Shown here: one piece after another, positions 47,165-62,492 of the stretch
Layout of the letters: every line of letters begins with the position of its first letter
Position numbering within the stretch: position 1 is the first letter of the stretch
Assembly (NCBI RefSeq): GCF_000226115.1
Contig: NC_016458.1
Coordinates: forward strand, 2,914,001 to 2,978,000
Direction: 5' to 3'
DNA: 64,000 nt
Source: Thermothielavioides terrestris NRRL 8126
Taxonomy: Eukaryota; Ascomycota; Sordariomycetes; Sordariales; Chaetomiaceae
The notes under the pieces: model-generated
Database searches by the model: none
What the model was told of the DNA's origin: nothing
Seen by the model: the letters and a program-made list of their open reading frames with translations, nothing else
Position numbers and translations under genes: made by a program

Positions 47165-47902
47165 GGTGTTGCAACCCGGTTTGAGGGTTAACCACAGTAA
47201 TAGATTAGCTAAGAAGACGGCAGATGACGGGGATGTCGCCTGCCCGACTTTTCTTGCTGAAGGAGACGCAGCTGCGAGTACGGAGGTAGATGACGGTTTG
47301 CTTGACGAGTGCTCAATTCCACCTCAATCGACGACGTGGTGAGTGGAGCCATTGGCGCAGCTGCGAGGGGAACGGGGAAATGCAGTTCACTGTAACGCCG
47401 ATTCAAAGCGCCTAGGGCCGTGCAGCTTCTCCAGAAAGCACGCAGCGAAGACGGAATGGGCAGGAATGAGCCGCTGCGGAAAGATGGAGAAGTTCCAGGT
47501 TAAGGTGGGCCAGGGTCCACAGCACCTTATCTTCTGTCATCAAGCCTCTGACTTGCTCCGTTCAGTACGCTAGCGGCTCACTTCAACAGGGGAGAATGAA
47601 ATGAAGGAAACAACGAAGATGGTTGAAAGCCGTCGAGGTAACGATGTGGCACACACAGCCAAGCCCAACGAACCGCAGCGCTGCTTCCGTAAAAATGACT
47701 GGTTACCTCGTTACTGGCCAGCCAGGCAGCATTCAGCAAGATGACTAATGGCAAACGTTACGGATTTGGCGTCTCGGACAAACACGTAAAAGGCCCTGTC
47801 TTTCTCCTCTTTCGCTCTCATGGCTTTTCTCTCTTTGAAAAGAGCTTCGACACTGTGAGTGATTAGCGACGTGCCCCAGATTTCTCCAACGGGAAAAGGA
47901 AA
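47165..47902. promoter_or_regulatory. Divergent promoter between BNA6 and RCC1
   Basis: 738 bp between the two start codons. No TATA box was recognised close to either gene. The region presumably holds both promoters; no separate gene is seen. Confidence 0.6.
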
Positions 47903-49491
47903 ATGGCGCCCAGGAAGCCGCCGACGACGACGGGGCGCACCCGCAACGGGGCCGGCGGCAAAAGGCGGCCCGAGAACGACATCGCCTCGGGCGGGAAGCG
48001 GCAGAAGACAGGGTCGACAACCGCTTCTCCGCTGATCCAGGCCCAAGCTGCCCCGGTTGCGCCGCCACCGGCAGCCGGGCCTCAACGAGCGACCCAGCGG
48101 CCCCAGAGCGCAGCACAAGCACGCATCCTCACCACAAGACCAACCCAGCCCCTGAACATCTACGTTATGGGCGCCAACAGCGGCGGCGAACTCGGCCTTG
48201 GACCTTCGGTCAAGTCGGGAAACGTCGGCAGACCGCGCTTGAACCCGTACCTCTCCGGCCCCGCCGGCGTTGTTCAGGTCTCCCTCGGCGCCATGCATGG
48301 TGTCGCTCTGACCCTCGACAACCGGATACTGACCTGGGGCGTCAACGACCATGGCGCACTGGGCCGAGACACGGCCTGGGAAGGGAATATGGTGGACGCC
48401 GACGCCGAGGAGAGCGACAGCGATGACGAGGGCGAGCTCAACCCGAAAGAGTCCACACCAACGCCCGTCGACATGGGTGATGTCCCTCCCGGCACCGTCT
48501 TCACTCAAGTGGCCGCCACGGACAATGCCACGTTTGTTTTGACCAGCACTGGTCGCGTCTATGGCTGGGGTACATTCCGGGTAAGTGAGCACGTCTCACC
48601 CTACAAGCCAAACTTGAAAGGCTGACCTGCTGGCAGTCAGAGGACGGGAAACTCTCCTTTTCGCCCGCCGTCAAGGTGCAGCGCAGGCCAGCTCTCATCC
48701 TTCTTGTCCAGGATGTCGTCAAAATCTGCTGTGGCAGCAACCACGTCATGGCCCTCACAGCCGACGGTTATGTGTACACGTGGGGCAGAGGCACCGACGG
48801 ACAGCTCGGCCGCCGCTTCTCGTCCAGGGTTGTGGATTGGAACAAGGAAGGCTTGATTCCACGCAAAGTTGCCGGTCTGAAGAACATCGTCGAGATCGGA
48901 TCCGGCTCGAATCATTCTTTCGCCGTTGACCGCGCCGGCTCGGTCTACGGCTGGGGCTTCAACAACGCCGGTCAGATTGGCGTCGTGGACGACGCCGGCG
49001 AGTACGAGTCGGCATACGATTTCGCTCTCACCGTGTCTGTCCCGAGTCTCGTCAAGAGTTTAGAGGGCTTACCGCGCATCATCCAGATCACCGGCGGCAA
49101 CTTCCACAGCCTCGCAGTTACGGCGGATGGAACATGTCTCGCCTGGGGCCGCCTCTACTCCTTTGCCACCGGTCTAAAGATCGACGACTTGCCCTCCCAA
49201 TTCGTGGTCCGCGACTCGCGAGGCAAGCCCAGCTTCCTCCGGGTGCCGACGGCTGTCCCCGGGTTGTCGCCCGCGTTCGTCGCGGCGGCGAGCGAGCACA
49301 GCCTGGCTGTCACAACCGACGAGAAGGTCTACACCTGGGGCCTCAATTTGACCAAGCAGATCGGCCACAAGGAGGAGGAAGTCGAGCTTGCAACACATCT
49401 CAACCACCCGGATATTGCGGACAAACGGTTTGTGTGGGCGGGCGCGGGTGCGCAATATAGCATGATTGGGGAGGCTGCTGCTCCCAACTAG
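47903..49491 (+). CDS. RCC1: Regulator of chromosome condensation, Ran guanine-exchange factor
   Basis: Predicted 510-aa RCC1/Pim1-type beta-propeller that loads GTP on Ran at chromatin and so drives nuclear transport and spindle assembly. Exons are 47903-48580 and 48637-49491. The 56-nt intron (GTAAGT..GGCAG, GCTGACC branch) is in phase 0. The N-terminal 80 residues are basic with a likely nuclear signal (GGKRRPEND, GGKRQKTG). Seven-blade repeats follow, seen as repeated Gly-x-x-His/Asn, Leu-Thr and Trp-Gly patterns: GAMHGVALT, TWGVNDHGALG, GSNHVMALT, TWGRGTDGQLG, GSNHSFAVD, GWGFNNAGQIG, GNFHSLAVT, AWGR, SEHSLAVT and TWGLN. An acidic insert (AEESDSDDEGE) sits in one blade, as in yeast relatives. 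Length is usual. Confidence 0.95.
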
Positions 49492-49647
49492 GATTACCCA
49501 GAATTTTTGCACCTGCGACAAAGGATAGCCAGGGTTCTTGGAGGGGAATGCTGGAAAGATTGAGGGGGGTTAGGGGAAAGTATTATGGTGCCAAACAACA
49601 AAAAGAGAAAAAGGAAATCATTGAGAGAAAAAAAAAAAAGAAGAAGG

Positions 49648-49681
<34 letters not shown>

Positions 49682-51487
49682 ACACTAGGCTCAGACATAA
49701 GCCAGAGATGAGGGACACGCGCTGCATGGCATGCTCCGGCAACAAGACAAGCAAACTCCAACTCGACCAAAAGGCTCCCCTCAGACCCCATATGCTCTTG
49801 TCTCAGGCCAGGGCTAACCAGCTCCTAGGGGTGCGAGACCGATCAACCTGGCCTTTCGGTTCCCGTCCCCCCTCGATCACCATCCACAGTGCCTCGTCGT
49901 TGAAACGCTGAAACAAGACCGCTTCCGGCAAAGCAAACCGGGACGGCTTTGTTTTGCACTTCAATGCACTGATAACGGATGCCGCAGCTGAAACCCGGGC
50001 ACCCGAAGCTGGATGATTGCCCGATGGGTGCATACCCGGTAGTCACCGAGTCGGCCTCGACAGATTCCGTATCCCGAGTCGTGCCTGAAGCCTTCCTTGT
50101 CTGACCCCCAAGAGACAGCTAGCTCCTTAATTGGGCTCGGTGCTAAATCAGTTCCACAAGATATTTTCAAGACCCAAGCGGTGTCTTGATGTCTTCTCTC
50201 GGTGTTTTGGTTTTTATCCACCTGGCCTTACGGTCGCACCCTTAAGCTCCTAGATTTCCCAACTTTCCTTTACACCGGCTATATGAATCTGGCCTGTTTA
50301 TTGAACCTAATAGGTGGGAGCTCGCCAGTCTGTTGTTGCAGCTTCCCCCGAGTTCAGCAGACTTGTCTCGGCCTCCCGACGAGCTCAGCATGCTCCCCTG
50401 AAAGATGGGGCCAGCATTCCCAGCCCATTCCGTGGTCACCTCCAAGTATGTAGGAGCTAGAAGACTTCAAGGGCAGTCTTCAAGTGCGCGAAGGACAACG
50501 CTTGACTGGATCGGCCTCGAGTCGAGGCTGGACTCCCCAGCGCGTCAGTGTGAGTTAGAGGGTTAGCCTTCAGTTGTAAGTTAGATAGTTAGCCTTCAAA
50601 CATAATTATCTTCCCCCCCAGCGAATCTCATTACACATCCCGAGACTCCAGTGTGAAGGCCCAGAAGCTTCATCGTCCACAAGTTGGAGATTCACGTCCC
50701 AATTTTCCCGTGCTCACCTTGATGGACCATGATGGACTTGCTCTATACAAGTGAGGACACTGCGAAGATCCACCGCTTCTCTCACCAACCACACTTACAC
50801 AAGAGCTCCGTGAAACACCGGAGAGGCCATGGCCACCCGCCAGCACAATGAGCAAAGAAATAAACCCACACCATTAACAGCCACGACCTGCCACACAATC
50901 AAGCCAACTCGTCGCGCTCACCGGGCCCTCACAATTTGCCAACTCCATCCATCAACACCACCATTCGCATTGCATTCCCCATCCCCATCCTCCCCCACTC
51001 AACAACTCACTACGTACTCTACTAGGTCGCGATATATACAAGATACCTGGTCCCGGCCGAAACACAACCAGGAGGAGCAAAAACCCTCACAGTTAGTGTA
51101 GTTGCCCTGCTACCCCCTTCACCTCACCACAGCCATGGAAAACTCCCTCCCGTTTTCAGGGAAAAGGGGAGTAAACAAAAACGCAAAACGTTTCTCTCTT
51201 CCCAGTCTTTCAAACCAGAGCCCCCCAAAAAAGAGAAAAGAAACTCCACAAGATGGAAACGACGAATGACCAAAAGATTGAACGGACCCTTCCTGCCGAC
51301 ATCGAGGAACAAAAGGGGGGAAAAGAAAGAAAGAAGGGAAACAAAGAAAAGAAAGCAGGAAGAAGCCCGCTAACCAGCGCCTGGACCCCGCATCCATCAA
51401 GCCGTGACCGAGCGGATATATGTACCGTTGTTTTTCGTCCCATTTTTACTGTACCACTGTATCGCGAAACAAAAGGAGGGGGGTCAT
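49492..51487. other. Intergenic region with poly(A) tract
   Basis: 2 kb between the 3' ends of RCC1 and ARG5,6. Just downstream of RCC1 are an A12 run (49628-49639) and an A31 run (49648-49678). Purine-rich GAAAGAAAGAAGGG-type sequence lies at 51310-51365. No supported gene. Confidence 0.5.
49648..49678. repeat. Poly(A) run, 31 bp
   Basis: 31 uninterrupted A residues, about 155 bp after the RCC1 stop codon, next to a shorter A12 run. No retroelement body is visible upstream other than the RCC1 gene itself. Confidence 0.9.
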
Positions 51488-55775
<4,288 letters not shown>

Positions 55776-56703
55776 CTAATGTCTCGTGGCGAGAACTGAG
55801 CCCGTCGTTAATATGCCGTGTAGGCGTAAAGGAAGGCGGGGTAGCACCTACCTGATGGGATGATGATGATGGCAAGAAGGACAACGATGCCGACAATGAG
55901 CCAGATGCGCATCTTCATATCCTGCAAAGAACCGTCAGATGCCGACGAAGATTGATGGTGAGCGCGGCTCCGAGGGTTGCGCTCACCTTCCACCACATCT
56001 TCTTGCGGACCTGGTTGGCGCCGCGGCGGAAGCTCTGCGCGGACTGCGCCAGGTCGTCTGTCTTGTTTTGCAGGTGGTCCAGACGCGCGCCACGGTCCGC
56101 GACCTTGTTGAGGTTCTCGCGCATCACACCGACGGTGTCATCGATTTGCTGGAAACGCAGAGTCAGCCATCCGTTCTCCATATGCCTGACGGCGCGATGC
56201 CCACGGCAGAGTGCAAGCAGCATGCGATCGAATCCGTATATAGCCCCTCAACGCGCGCCGGGTTGTGCAAGGTTCTCCAGAGATAGAACTATCGATGCCC
56301 CGCTAAGCACATCCAGTGGCCGCGGGCAAACTGTGTCAGGCTGCTGCCGGCTCGCGGCCGCAAGCTCGACCTTGGTGGTTCGTCGCCTGCGAGCATGCTT
56401 GGGCGCAGCGACGCTTTCCGCCAGACTTCTCCATCGTAGACAAGGTGGTTGAGTTGGTGCGCTCAGTGCAATTCTCGGCATTCGGGTAGCCACCGGAGGC
56501 AGCGAGCGATGAGGGTGCAGCTTGGTGGCCGTTTGAAGCCCGGGACGCCGGATCGGAACCCGTCACATGGCTTGCCTTCCCGCGCGATCGCACACTGCTC
56601 GGTAAAGTCCAAGGAAACCACCCACCTCCTGGATCCTCTTTGTTCTGTCATTTTGGCTTCCCTGGCCGCTGGGAATGTACGGGTCATACGGCTCCGAAGA
56701 CAT
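55776..56703 (-). CDS. SNC1: Synaptobrevin-like v-SNARE (Snc1/SynA type)
   Basis: Predicted 109-aa tail-anchored R-SNARE that drives fusion of secretory vesicles with the plasma membrane. Four exons: 56703-56626, 56148-55987, 55921-55852 and 55795-55776. Junctions are GTGGGT..TCCAG (477 nt), GTGAGC..TGCAG (65 nt) and GTAGGT..CTCAG (56 nt). The N-terminus [15 protein letters not shown] is followed by the SNARE helix [20 protein letters not shown] and on, with the zero-layer Arg in ADRGARL. A juxtamembrane MWWKDMKMR precedes a 20-residue membrane anchor, and the tail reads PSVLATRH. The last exon is only 20 nt and was found from the conserved ATRH ending. The first intron is long for this window and could hide an additional short exon. 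Confidence 0.92.
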
Positions 56704-57732
56704 GCTGACGGGCGGCGGCGGACGCTAATAGTGGCGAGAAGATGGTTCCGCTAAGCGAAGAACAATCGCAGGCAGTCTAGTTTCGCTGGAAAATTCGGCG
56801 CGCTACGGCAGGGCGATGGGGATGGTGAATCCGAAATGATGCGGAGGTACGAGATGAGAGCAAGGTCGTTGGTGAAAGACTGACGGGCTGCGCCGGCGGT
56901 TGAGAGCCTGTTTTCTGCAGGCGACACGCCAGCCGGAAACGAGCAGGGGATGACCGGGGAACGCGGCTGTGTCAGGTGCCAATTGAAAACGTACCAGGCC
57001 CTGCCGATCAGCCACTAACATGCATATGCCTTGTGCTGTGCATGGGACGTTAGCGCCTTAGCTTGCCAAGCCTCTGCAGGCACAGAGATCCATCGGCCGC
57101 CCAGGCGCCAGAGATTGCCAACTTGCAGCTCCGCATGTGCTTTGTTCCCAAGTCTCGGAGAGAGGTTGGGGCTGGGAGCTCCTTCGACACGGACAGGTTT
57201 TTTCTTCATTATTTCTTTGAATGCTCCCCCATTCATTACCTTTTTCTGCATCTTTCTCGGCGACAGTGCTTACTACTAATTGAATGTAGATGAGGATGGC
57301 TGAGTTGGCCACCTACCTCGTGTTATGTCGTCAGCACTCGAACCCAAGCGAGAGCCATGGAGCGAAGGAGGGAAGCCAATAGCGAAAGGACCTAGGTGTA
57401 GTCCGTATCCGTACCTTGCTTCCGCACGGATCCGTAACTCCCTGCTCGTTCTCAAGATCCTCCTAACGGTGCCTGTCCCAGCCTTCAAGGTTGCACAGCC
57501 CAATGGAAAGCACTGTTCGCCGGCTTGTCGCAACTCTGTTTCATCGCCGCAATGCCCTCCTCTGCGACTGCAAGCTACCGGCTGTTGTTGAATCAATTTT
57601 CTCCGCATTTTACCGCCCTGCCGTTTGCTACCCACATAGTATATTGTGGTAGAGGTTGAGTCCGCGACTTTCCTGTGATTTAAGGGTATTGGGGCCGAGT
57701 TGGAAACGGCGCAACAGAAGGTCGGGTCGTCG
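56704..57732. other. Upstream region of synaptobrevin gene
   Basis: Contains the synaptobrevin promoter. No separate gene. Ends at MITE copy 2, whose left 9-bp flank GAAGGTCGG is at 57717-57725. Confidence 0.5.
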
Positions 57733-58099
57733 TTAAAGAGGTCCCGCCAAGACTAATTTCGGAACCTACCGCTTACAAGTATTTACAAATCGCCAAGGCC
57801 ACGACGACTTCGAGCAACATCAACAACGAAGAATCGCAAAGACTCGTAGCAACAACTTCGCGAAACCTCAACCAAATCGAAAGAAAAGAAAACGAAGTTA
57901 ACCCGCACCCTAACCTTGACCTACACCCTAACCTTAACCCGAATCCTAACCAGCGGGGGGGCTGGCGCCGCCCCCCGTACCCCTGGCGAACTAACCCCTT
58001 GGCGATAGAGCAAACGCCTTGGCAATCGGGGTTGCGTAAAAACGCTGTAAAAACATTGCCGACAATTGGCCGAAATTAGTCTTGGCGGGACCTCTTTAA
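57733..58099 (+). mobile_element. MITE-like inverted-repeat element, copy 2
   Basis: 367-bp copy between the same perfect 30-bp terminal inverted repeats as copy 1. GAAGGTCGG occurs directly on both sides (57717-57725 and 58108-58116), consistent with a 9-bp target duplication and an element of 57726-58107. Compared with copy 3 it lacks about 20 bp of the subterminal GGGTGAGCGGGGCC block. The C-rich telomere-like strand (CCCTAACCTTGACC, CCCTAACCTTAACCC) is on plus. It lies 252 bp upstream of the lipoyl synthase start codon, in the probable promoter. Confidence 0.9.
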
Positions 58100-58358
58100 C
58101 GTCTACCGAAGGTCGGTTGTTGTTGGGGGCTGTTGTGTGAAGCAGGACCAGGATGTCTTTTGGACAGAGAGGACAGTGCGACAGGATTCAACCCTAACCC
58201 TTCAAATCTTGAATTTTTTTCCCAGGCCGGCGCCACCTTGCCAAGACCGGAGCCATTCTTCAATCAGCGAACGCACTATCGCCGGTTCTAGCCGACCACC
58301 GCAGGTTTTGGCTCACCCCGTCCCCGATTCTTCCGGACACGGGGCATCCCTCAGCACA

Positions 58359-59698
58359 ATGGCGTCGCCCATGCCCATCCAGAGGATGCAGGCGCCGTTG
58401 CGGCGCTCTCTCGCACGCGCCGCCGCGCTCTCATCCCGCAGCTATGCCACGATTCCATCCCCCTCCGATGCGCAGCAGCCGCAGCCCCAGTCCGCCACCA
58501 CATCCCCAGACGCCAGCACCCCCGGCAAGCCACGCCCGACCTACTTCAAAGACACCGTAGTCGCTCCCTTCTCCGACTTCCTCCCCTCCTCCGGCCCGCT
58601 CCCGCCCAGCGAGGCCTACGCGCCGCGGACGGCCACGGTCGGGCCCGAAGGGCGCAAGCAGACCATCACGCGGCTGCCCGACTGGCTCAAGACGCCGATC
58701 CCGTCGGCGGGGGCGAACCCCAACTTCGCCAAGATCAAGTCGGACCTGCGCGGGCTGGGCCTGCACACGGTGTGCGAGGAGGCGCGGTGCCCCAACATCG
58801 GCGAGTGCTGGGGCGGCAGCAGCCGCGCGGCGGCGACGGCGACCATCATGCTGATGGGCGACACGTGCACGCGCGGCTGCCGCTTCTGCAGCGTCAAGAC
58901 CAGCCGCACGCCGCCGCCGCTGGACCCGCACGAGCCTGAGAACACGGCCGAGGCGCTGGCCCGCTGGGGGCTCGGCTACGTCGTGCTGACGAGCGTCGAC
59001 CGCGACGATCTGGCCGACGGCGGGGCGCGGCACTTTGCCGAGACGATCCGGAGGATCAAGGCGAAGAAGCCGACCATACTGGTGGAGGCGCTGACGGGGG
59101 ATTTTGGCGGGGATTTGGAGATGGTGAAGGTTGTGGCGGAGAGCGGGCTGGATGTGTACGCACATAACGTCGAGACGGTGGAGGGGCTGACGCCCTATGT
59201 GCGGGACCGGAGGGCGACCTTTAGGCAGAGCTTGAAGGTGCTGGAGCACGTGAAGGCGGTGAGGGGGAAGGAGGGTATCATTACCAAGACGAGCATCATG
59301 TTGGGGTTGGGCGAGACGGAGGAGGAGATTTGGGAGACGCTTAGGGGTAAGTTGCGTTTCCATGTCAAGTCCCCCGGGCGAAGAAGCTAACGAGGCTACC
59401 AGAGCTGAGGAAGATCGACGTCGACGTCGTCACCTTTGGCCAGTACATGCGGCCTACCAAGCGCCATCTCAAGGTCGAGCGGTACGTCACGCCCCAGGAG
59501 TTCGAGCTCTGGAGGCAGCGTGCCCTGGACATGGGATTTTTGTACTGCGCCAGCGGCCCCTTGGTCCGGTCGTCTTACAAGGCCGGTGAGGCGTTCATTG
59601 AGAACGTGCTGAAAAAGCGAGCCGGCGAGAAGGCCATGGCTGCCGGGAGTCTCGACCAGGCTGCCGCGGCCGAGGAGGCGAGCGGCAAATCACTGTAA
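58359..59698 (+). CDS. LIP5: Lipoyl synthase, mitochondrial
   Basis: Predicted 427-aa radical-SAM enzyme inserting two sulfurs into octanoyl-lysine of lipoate-dependent dehydrogenases. Exons are 58359-59346 and 59403-59698. The 56-nt intron (GTAAGT..CCAG, CTAAC branch) joins [20 protein letters not shown] Ser/Arg/Ala-rich presequence (residues 1-35, [16 protein letters not shown]) targets mitochondria. The auxiliary cluster Cys are 139, 144 and 150 ([12 protein letters not shown]); the SAM-cluster Cys are 170, 174 and 177 (CTRGCRFC). The conserved Ser of RSSY near the C-terminus, a ligand of the auxiliary cluster in this family, is present. The start at 58359 was chosen because the upstream open frame lacks presequence character. 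The promoter carries MITE copy 2. Confidence 0.96.
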
Positions 59699-60031
59699 TG
59701 ATATCCATCAAGTTGAAAAAGCAAGTTCAACATTGTCGAATGGCGTTTCACACACCATTCAAAGGTATACGGGGGCACGGGATAGAGGGATCGCAGGGGC
59801 CGAGGCGTTTACGGAACGGAATTAGGACATAACATGTTTGATATTGCAACGCCAATCGTACAAGGTAGATGCGTGATTGCGAGTACGATCGCAGCCACTC
59901 CAGATATACACGTTTGCGAGCCTTTGCTCACAAACTCCCTTCCGTCATTCTGCCACGCCCTTCTATCGCGAACCCAATGCCGCCGCACCATATCGAAAGG
60001 CAGCGTAGTCCGATACCCTCCGGTGCCTCCT
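59699..60031. other. Convergent 3' intergenic region
   Basis: 333 bp between the LIP5 and MRP2 stop codons; nothing beyond presumed 3' UTRs. Confidence 0.5.
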
Positions 60032-60534
60032 CTACCAACTGGCCTTTTTCACACCCGGCAAGTTACCCGCCAGCGCTTGCAACCGGAAGTTGTACTGCGA
60101 ACTTGTCAGCCTCCGCCGCGGTCCCCTTCCCCTCCCTCGACTTAGATACGCCTGCGGTGTCAACCGTACGTACCCTTGACATCTTGAAATCTCTGAAGAT
60201 ACCCCGCCCCTTCCCGCCGAGAATACACCGGTTCCGGATCTGGGTCGGGCGCGTGTAGCAGTGCATCTGGGTCAGCAGCAGCTGGGCGATGGCGCGCGTG
60301 CGGGCGGGGAGCGTCGTGTTGCGGATGATGTAGCGCAGCGCTTGTCTGACGTGGAGAGAGAGAGTTTACTTTGTCAGCTGCGATGCGGTGGGCGTCAGCC
60401 AGGGGACAAACGGTATTGAATCTGTACCTCTCCGGCTCGGCGGCCGCAAAGGCCTTGCGCTTCGAGTGGTCGCGGATGATCTTGATGTTGGTGAAACACC
60501 CGAGGTCGAACTTCTTGGCCCTGAACATCGACAT
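60032..60534 (-). CDS. MRP2: Mitochondrial small-subunit ribosomal protein uS14m
   Basis: Predicted 113-aa protein of the S14 family, part of the mitochondrial small ribosomal subunit head. Three exons: 60534-60428, 60345-60174 and 60094-60032. Introns are 82 nt (GTACAG..GTCAG) and 79 nt (GTACGT..CGCAG). The join gives MSMFRAKKFDLGCF at the start, then EPERQALRYIIRNTTLP. RNRCILGGKGRGIFRDFKMSR follows as the conserved S14 core (in pieces RNRCILGGKGRG and FRDFKMSR). The tail is YNFRLQALAGNLPGVKKASW. No zinc-binding Cys pairs are seen, as expected for the mitochondrial form. Length matches the fungal family. Confidence 0.95.
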
Positions 60535-61389
60535 CTTGGCGGTGGATGTGCTAGAGGAATGGCCGAGAGAATGCGGTCGGACAATGCGGTTCGGTGGACG
60601 CTCTGAACGCCGTCGACTTGGGCTGCTCGTCGGTCAATGAGGCCTTTCGCGATGGAGCCATCCAGCTGGCCCGCCCACGCCGGGCGAGGTTTGATATTGC
60701 CGGGCGGTGTGCCGGAATGTCCCAACACAGCAACTTGGTTGATGCGTGACCCACCCGCTCTGCTGGCGCGGTGGTCTGTGCACGTTGGCAAATTGTCTGT
60801 GCACGCCTGCAAATTGGCAATTTGCACACGTGCACAGACCACCTGGGCCAGCCTATATATTTCCTGCTCCCCCTCCCCCATTTTCGATTTCTTTTCTTCT
60901 TCTTTCCTCAGCTCTCTTTGCCTTTTGGCTTAGATCAAGTGTAGTATCTGTTCTTTTCAGTTTAATCTCTGAAACTGCTCTACGGAGCAGAATCGTGATT
61001 AATCTTATTTTTGGCCCTCGGAGGTCTTGCCTCTGCGCTTGCGCATGCTCGACCTCCACCGTGTCCCTGGTATTACACTGTCTCCAGGCGACGCGAACTG
61101 CTTTGCATTTCTTCATTGCAATCTCGAGCGATGCTCGGGATGCGGGGAAGAAATCAATCTGCTGGCATGTTTATCAATGCAGATCGCTGTGGCGGAAGCT
61201 TATGGTGACAGGAACGAACGCTCTCAATCGCGGTTGCCAGTGCCCTCGCTCGTCCCGCCGAAGCGACGGTAGGCAGCCGCCAAAGTCAGCAACGTACACA
61301 ACAATATAAGGTATGTATTCGACATGAGGGTGAGCTTGCTCCGGACAGAATGTGTACACGATTTAGGACTGCCAACCCCCGGTTATAGC
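60535..61389. other. Upstream region of MRP2
   Basis: No gene. Contains a repeated TGTGCACG/GCAAATTG cluster at 60775-60840 (TTGGCAAATTG, CTGCAAATTGGC), short direct and inverted repeats of unknown meaning, and a pyrimidine-rich tract at 60885-60920. It ends at MITE copy 3, whose left 9-bp flank GCCAACCCC is at 61371-61379. Confidence 0.45.
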
Positions 61390-61784
61390 TAAAGAGGTCC
61401 CGCCAAGACTAATTTCGGAGACTGCCGCTTACAAGTATTTACAATCGCCACGGGGTGAGCGGGGCCGCGACGGGGCCTCGACGACTTCGAGCAACATCAA
61501 CAACGAACAATCGCAAAGACTCGTTGCAACAACTTTACGAAACCTCAACCAAATCGAAAAAAAAGAAAACGAAGTTAACCCTCACCCTAACCTTGACCCT
61601 CACCCTAACCATAACCCTCACCCTAACCAGCGGGGGGCTGGCGCCGCCCCCCGCACCCCCGGCGAACTAACCCGTGGCTAACCCGTGGCGATAGTGCAAA
61701 CCCCTTGGCGGTCTTGGCGGGGTACTGACGCTGTAAAAACATTGCCGACAATTAGCCGAAATTAGTCTTGGCGGGACCTCTTTA
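61390..61784 (+). mobile_element. MITE-like inverted-repeat element, copy 3
   Basis: 395-bp copy with perfect 29-bp terminal inverted repeats (TAAAGAGGTCCCGCC then AAGACTAATTTCGG). GCCAACCCC flanks it directly at 61371-61379 and 61792-61800, consistent with a 9-bp target duplication and an element of 61380-61791. The core has a regular telomere-like run on plus (CCCTCACCCTAACC units). Same orientation as copy 2. It lies about 700 bp upstream of the NLR relic. Confidence 0.9.
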
Positions 61785-62492
61785 GCCATCAGCCAACCCC
61801 TATCGATGAGCTTGTTGTCTCCCGTCGCTTGTGTACTCCGTCATCCTGTCGGCCCCGAACAAACGGTATCTGAACCGCAAGCCACCCTGATGGCGCTGGC
61901 GCATGAAGGAGCCGAGCCCGACCACCCTGCCGTTGCCTTACAGACAGCTCGGCCTGACCGCTCCTCTAACCAGCACCAAGTCCCAAAGGGTCCCGCCCGT
62001 CTTGATGAAACCTCAAGCGCGTCCGCTGCAGACACTGGGTACCGCCGGCAGCAGCAAAACAGACTGCCGTCAAGGAGAAGGGCTTCAGCATGCCATGCCC
62101 CGTGGTGTCCCGGAGTATGCCGGTATCATTTTTCGAATTGAGGTTCCAACTCACCGGGCAACCCAAAAATACCAGGACTTTGGAGGCCAGAGGCCAGTCG
62201 AAGCATTGAGCGAGAACCGGCAGTGCCGAGAGGGCGACTTCGGCGACGCTGCTAGACGCTTCCACTTCCCGGAGGTGCTGCTCTTCGGCCAAAACCCCTC
62301 GACCTCCTCTCTCACGTTGTCGTCAACCACAGGATCTAGTCGAACCCCGACAGCGGATGTTACGAAAGGCGCTGAGCAGGCCGCCAGTGCAGAGAGGACA
62401 GGGAGGAGAACATGGAGAAGATGGAAAGGAAGAGAGTAAACGCACCGGTATTGCTGACGTTTCCAAGACATCTACTTCTCTAGCCGGTGCTA
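61785..62492. other. Region before NLR relic
   Basis: Open frames such as 61903-62439 (plus) have no recognisable domain. They could be the decayed N-terminal part of the NLR gene that follows, but no P-loop (GxxxxGKS/T) was found. Confidence 0.35.

Noticed and set aside
61555..61640. True interstitial telomere left by chromosome fusion
   Set aside because: The array is degenerate and lies inside a transposon that recurs at two other sites, so element spread explains it better.
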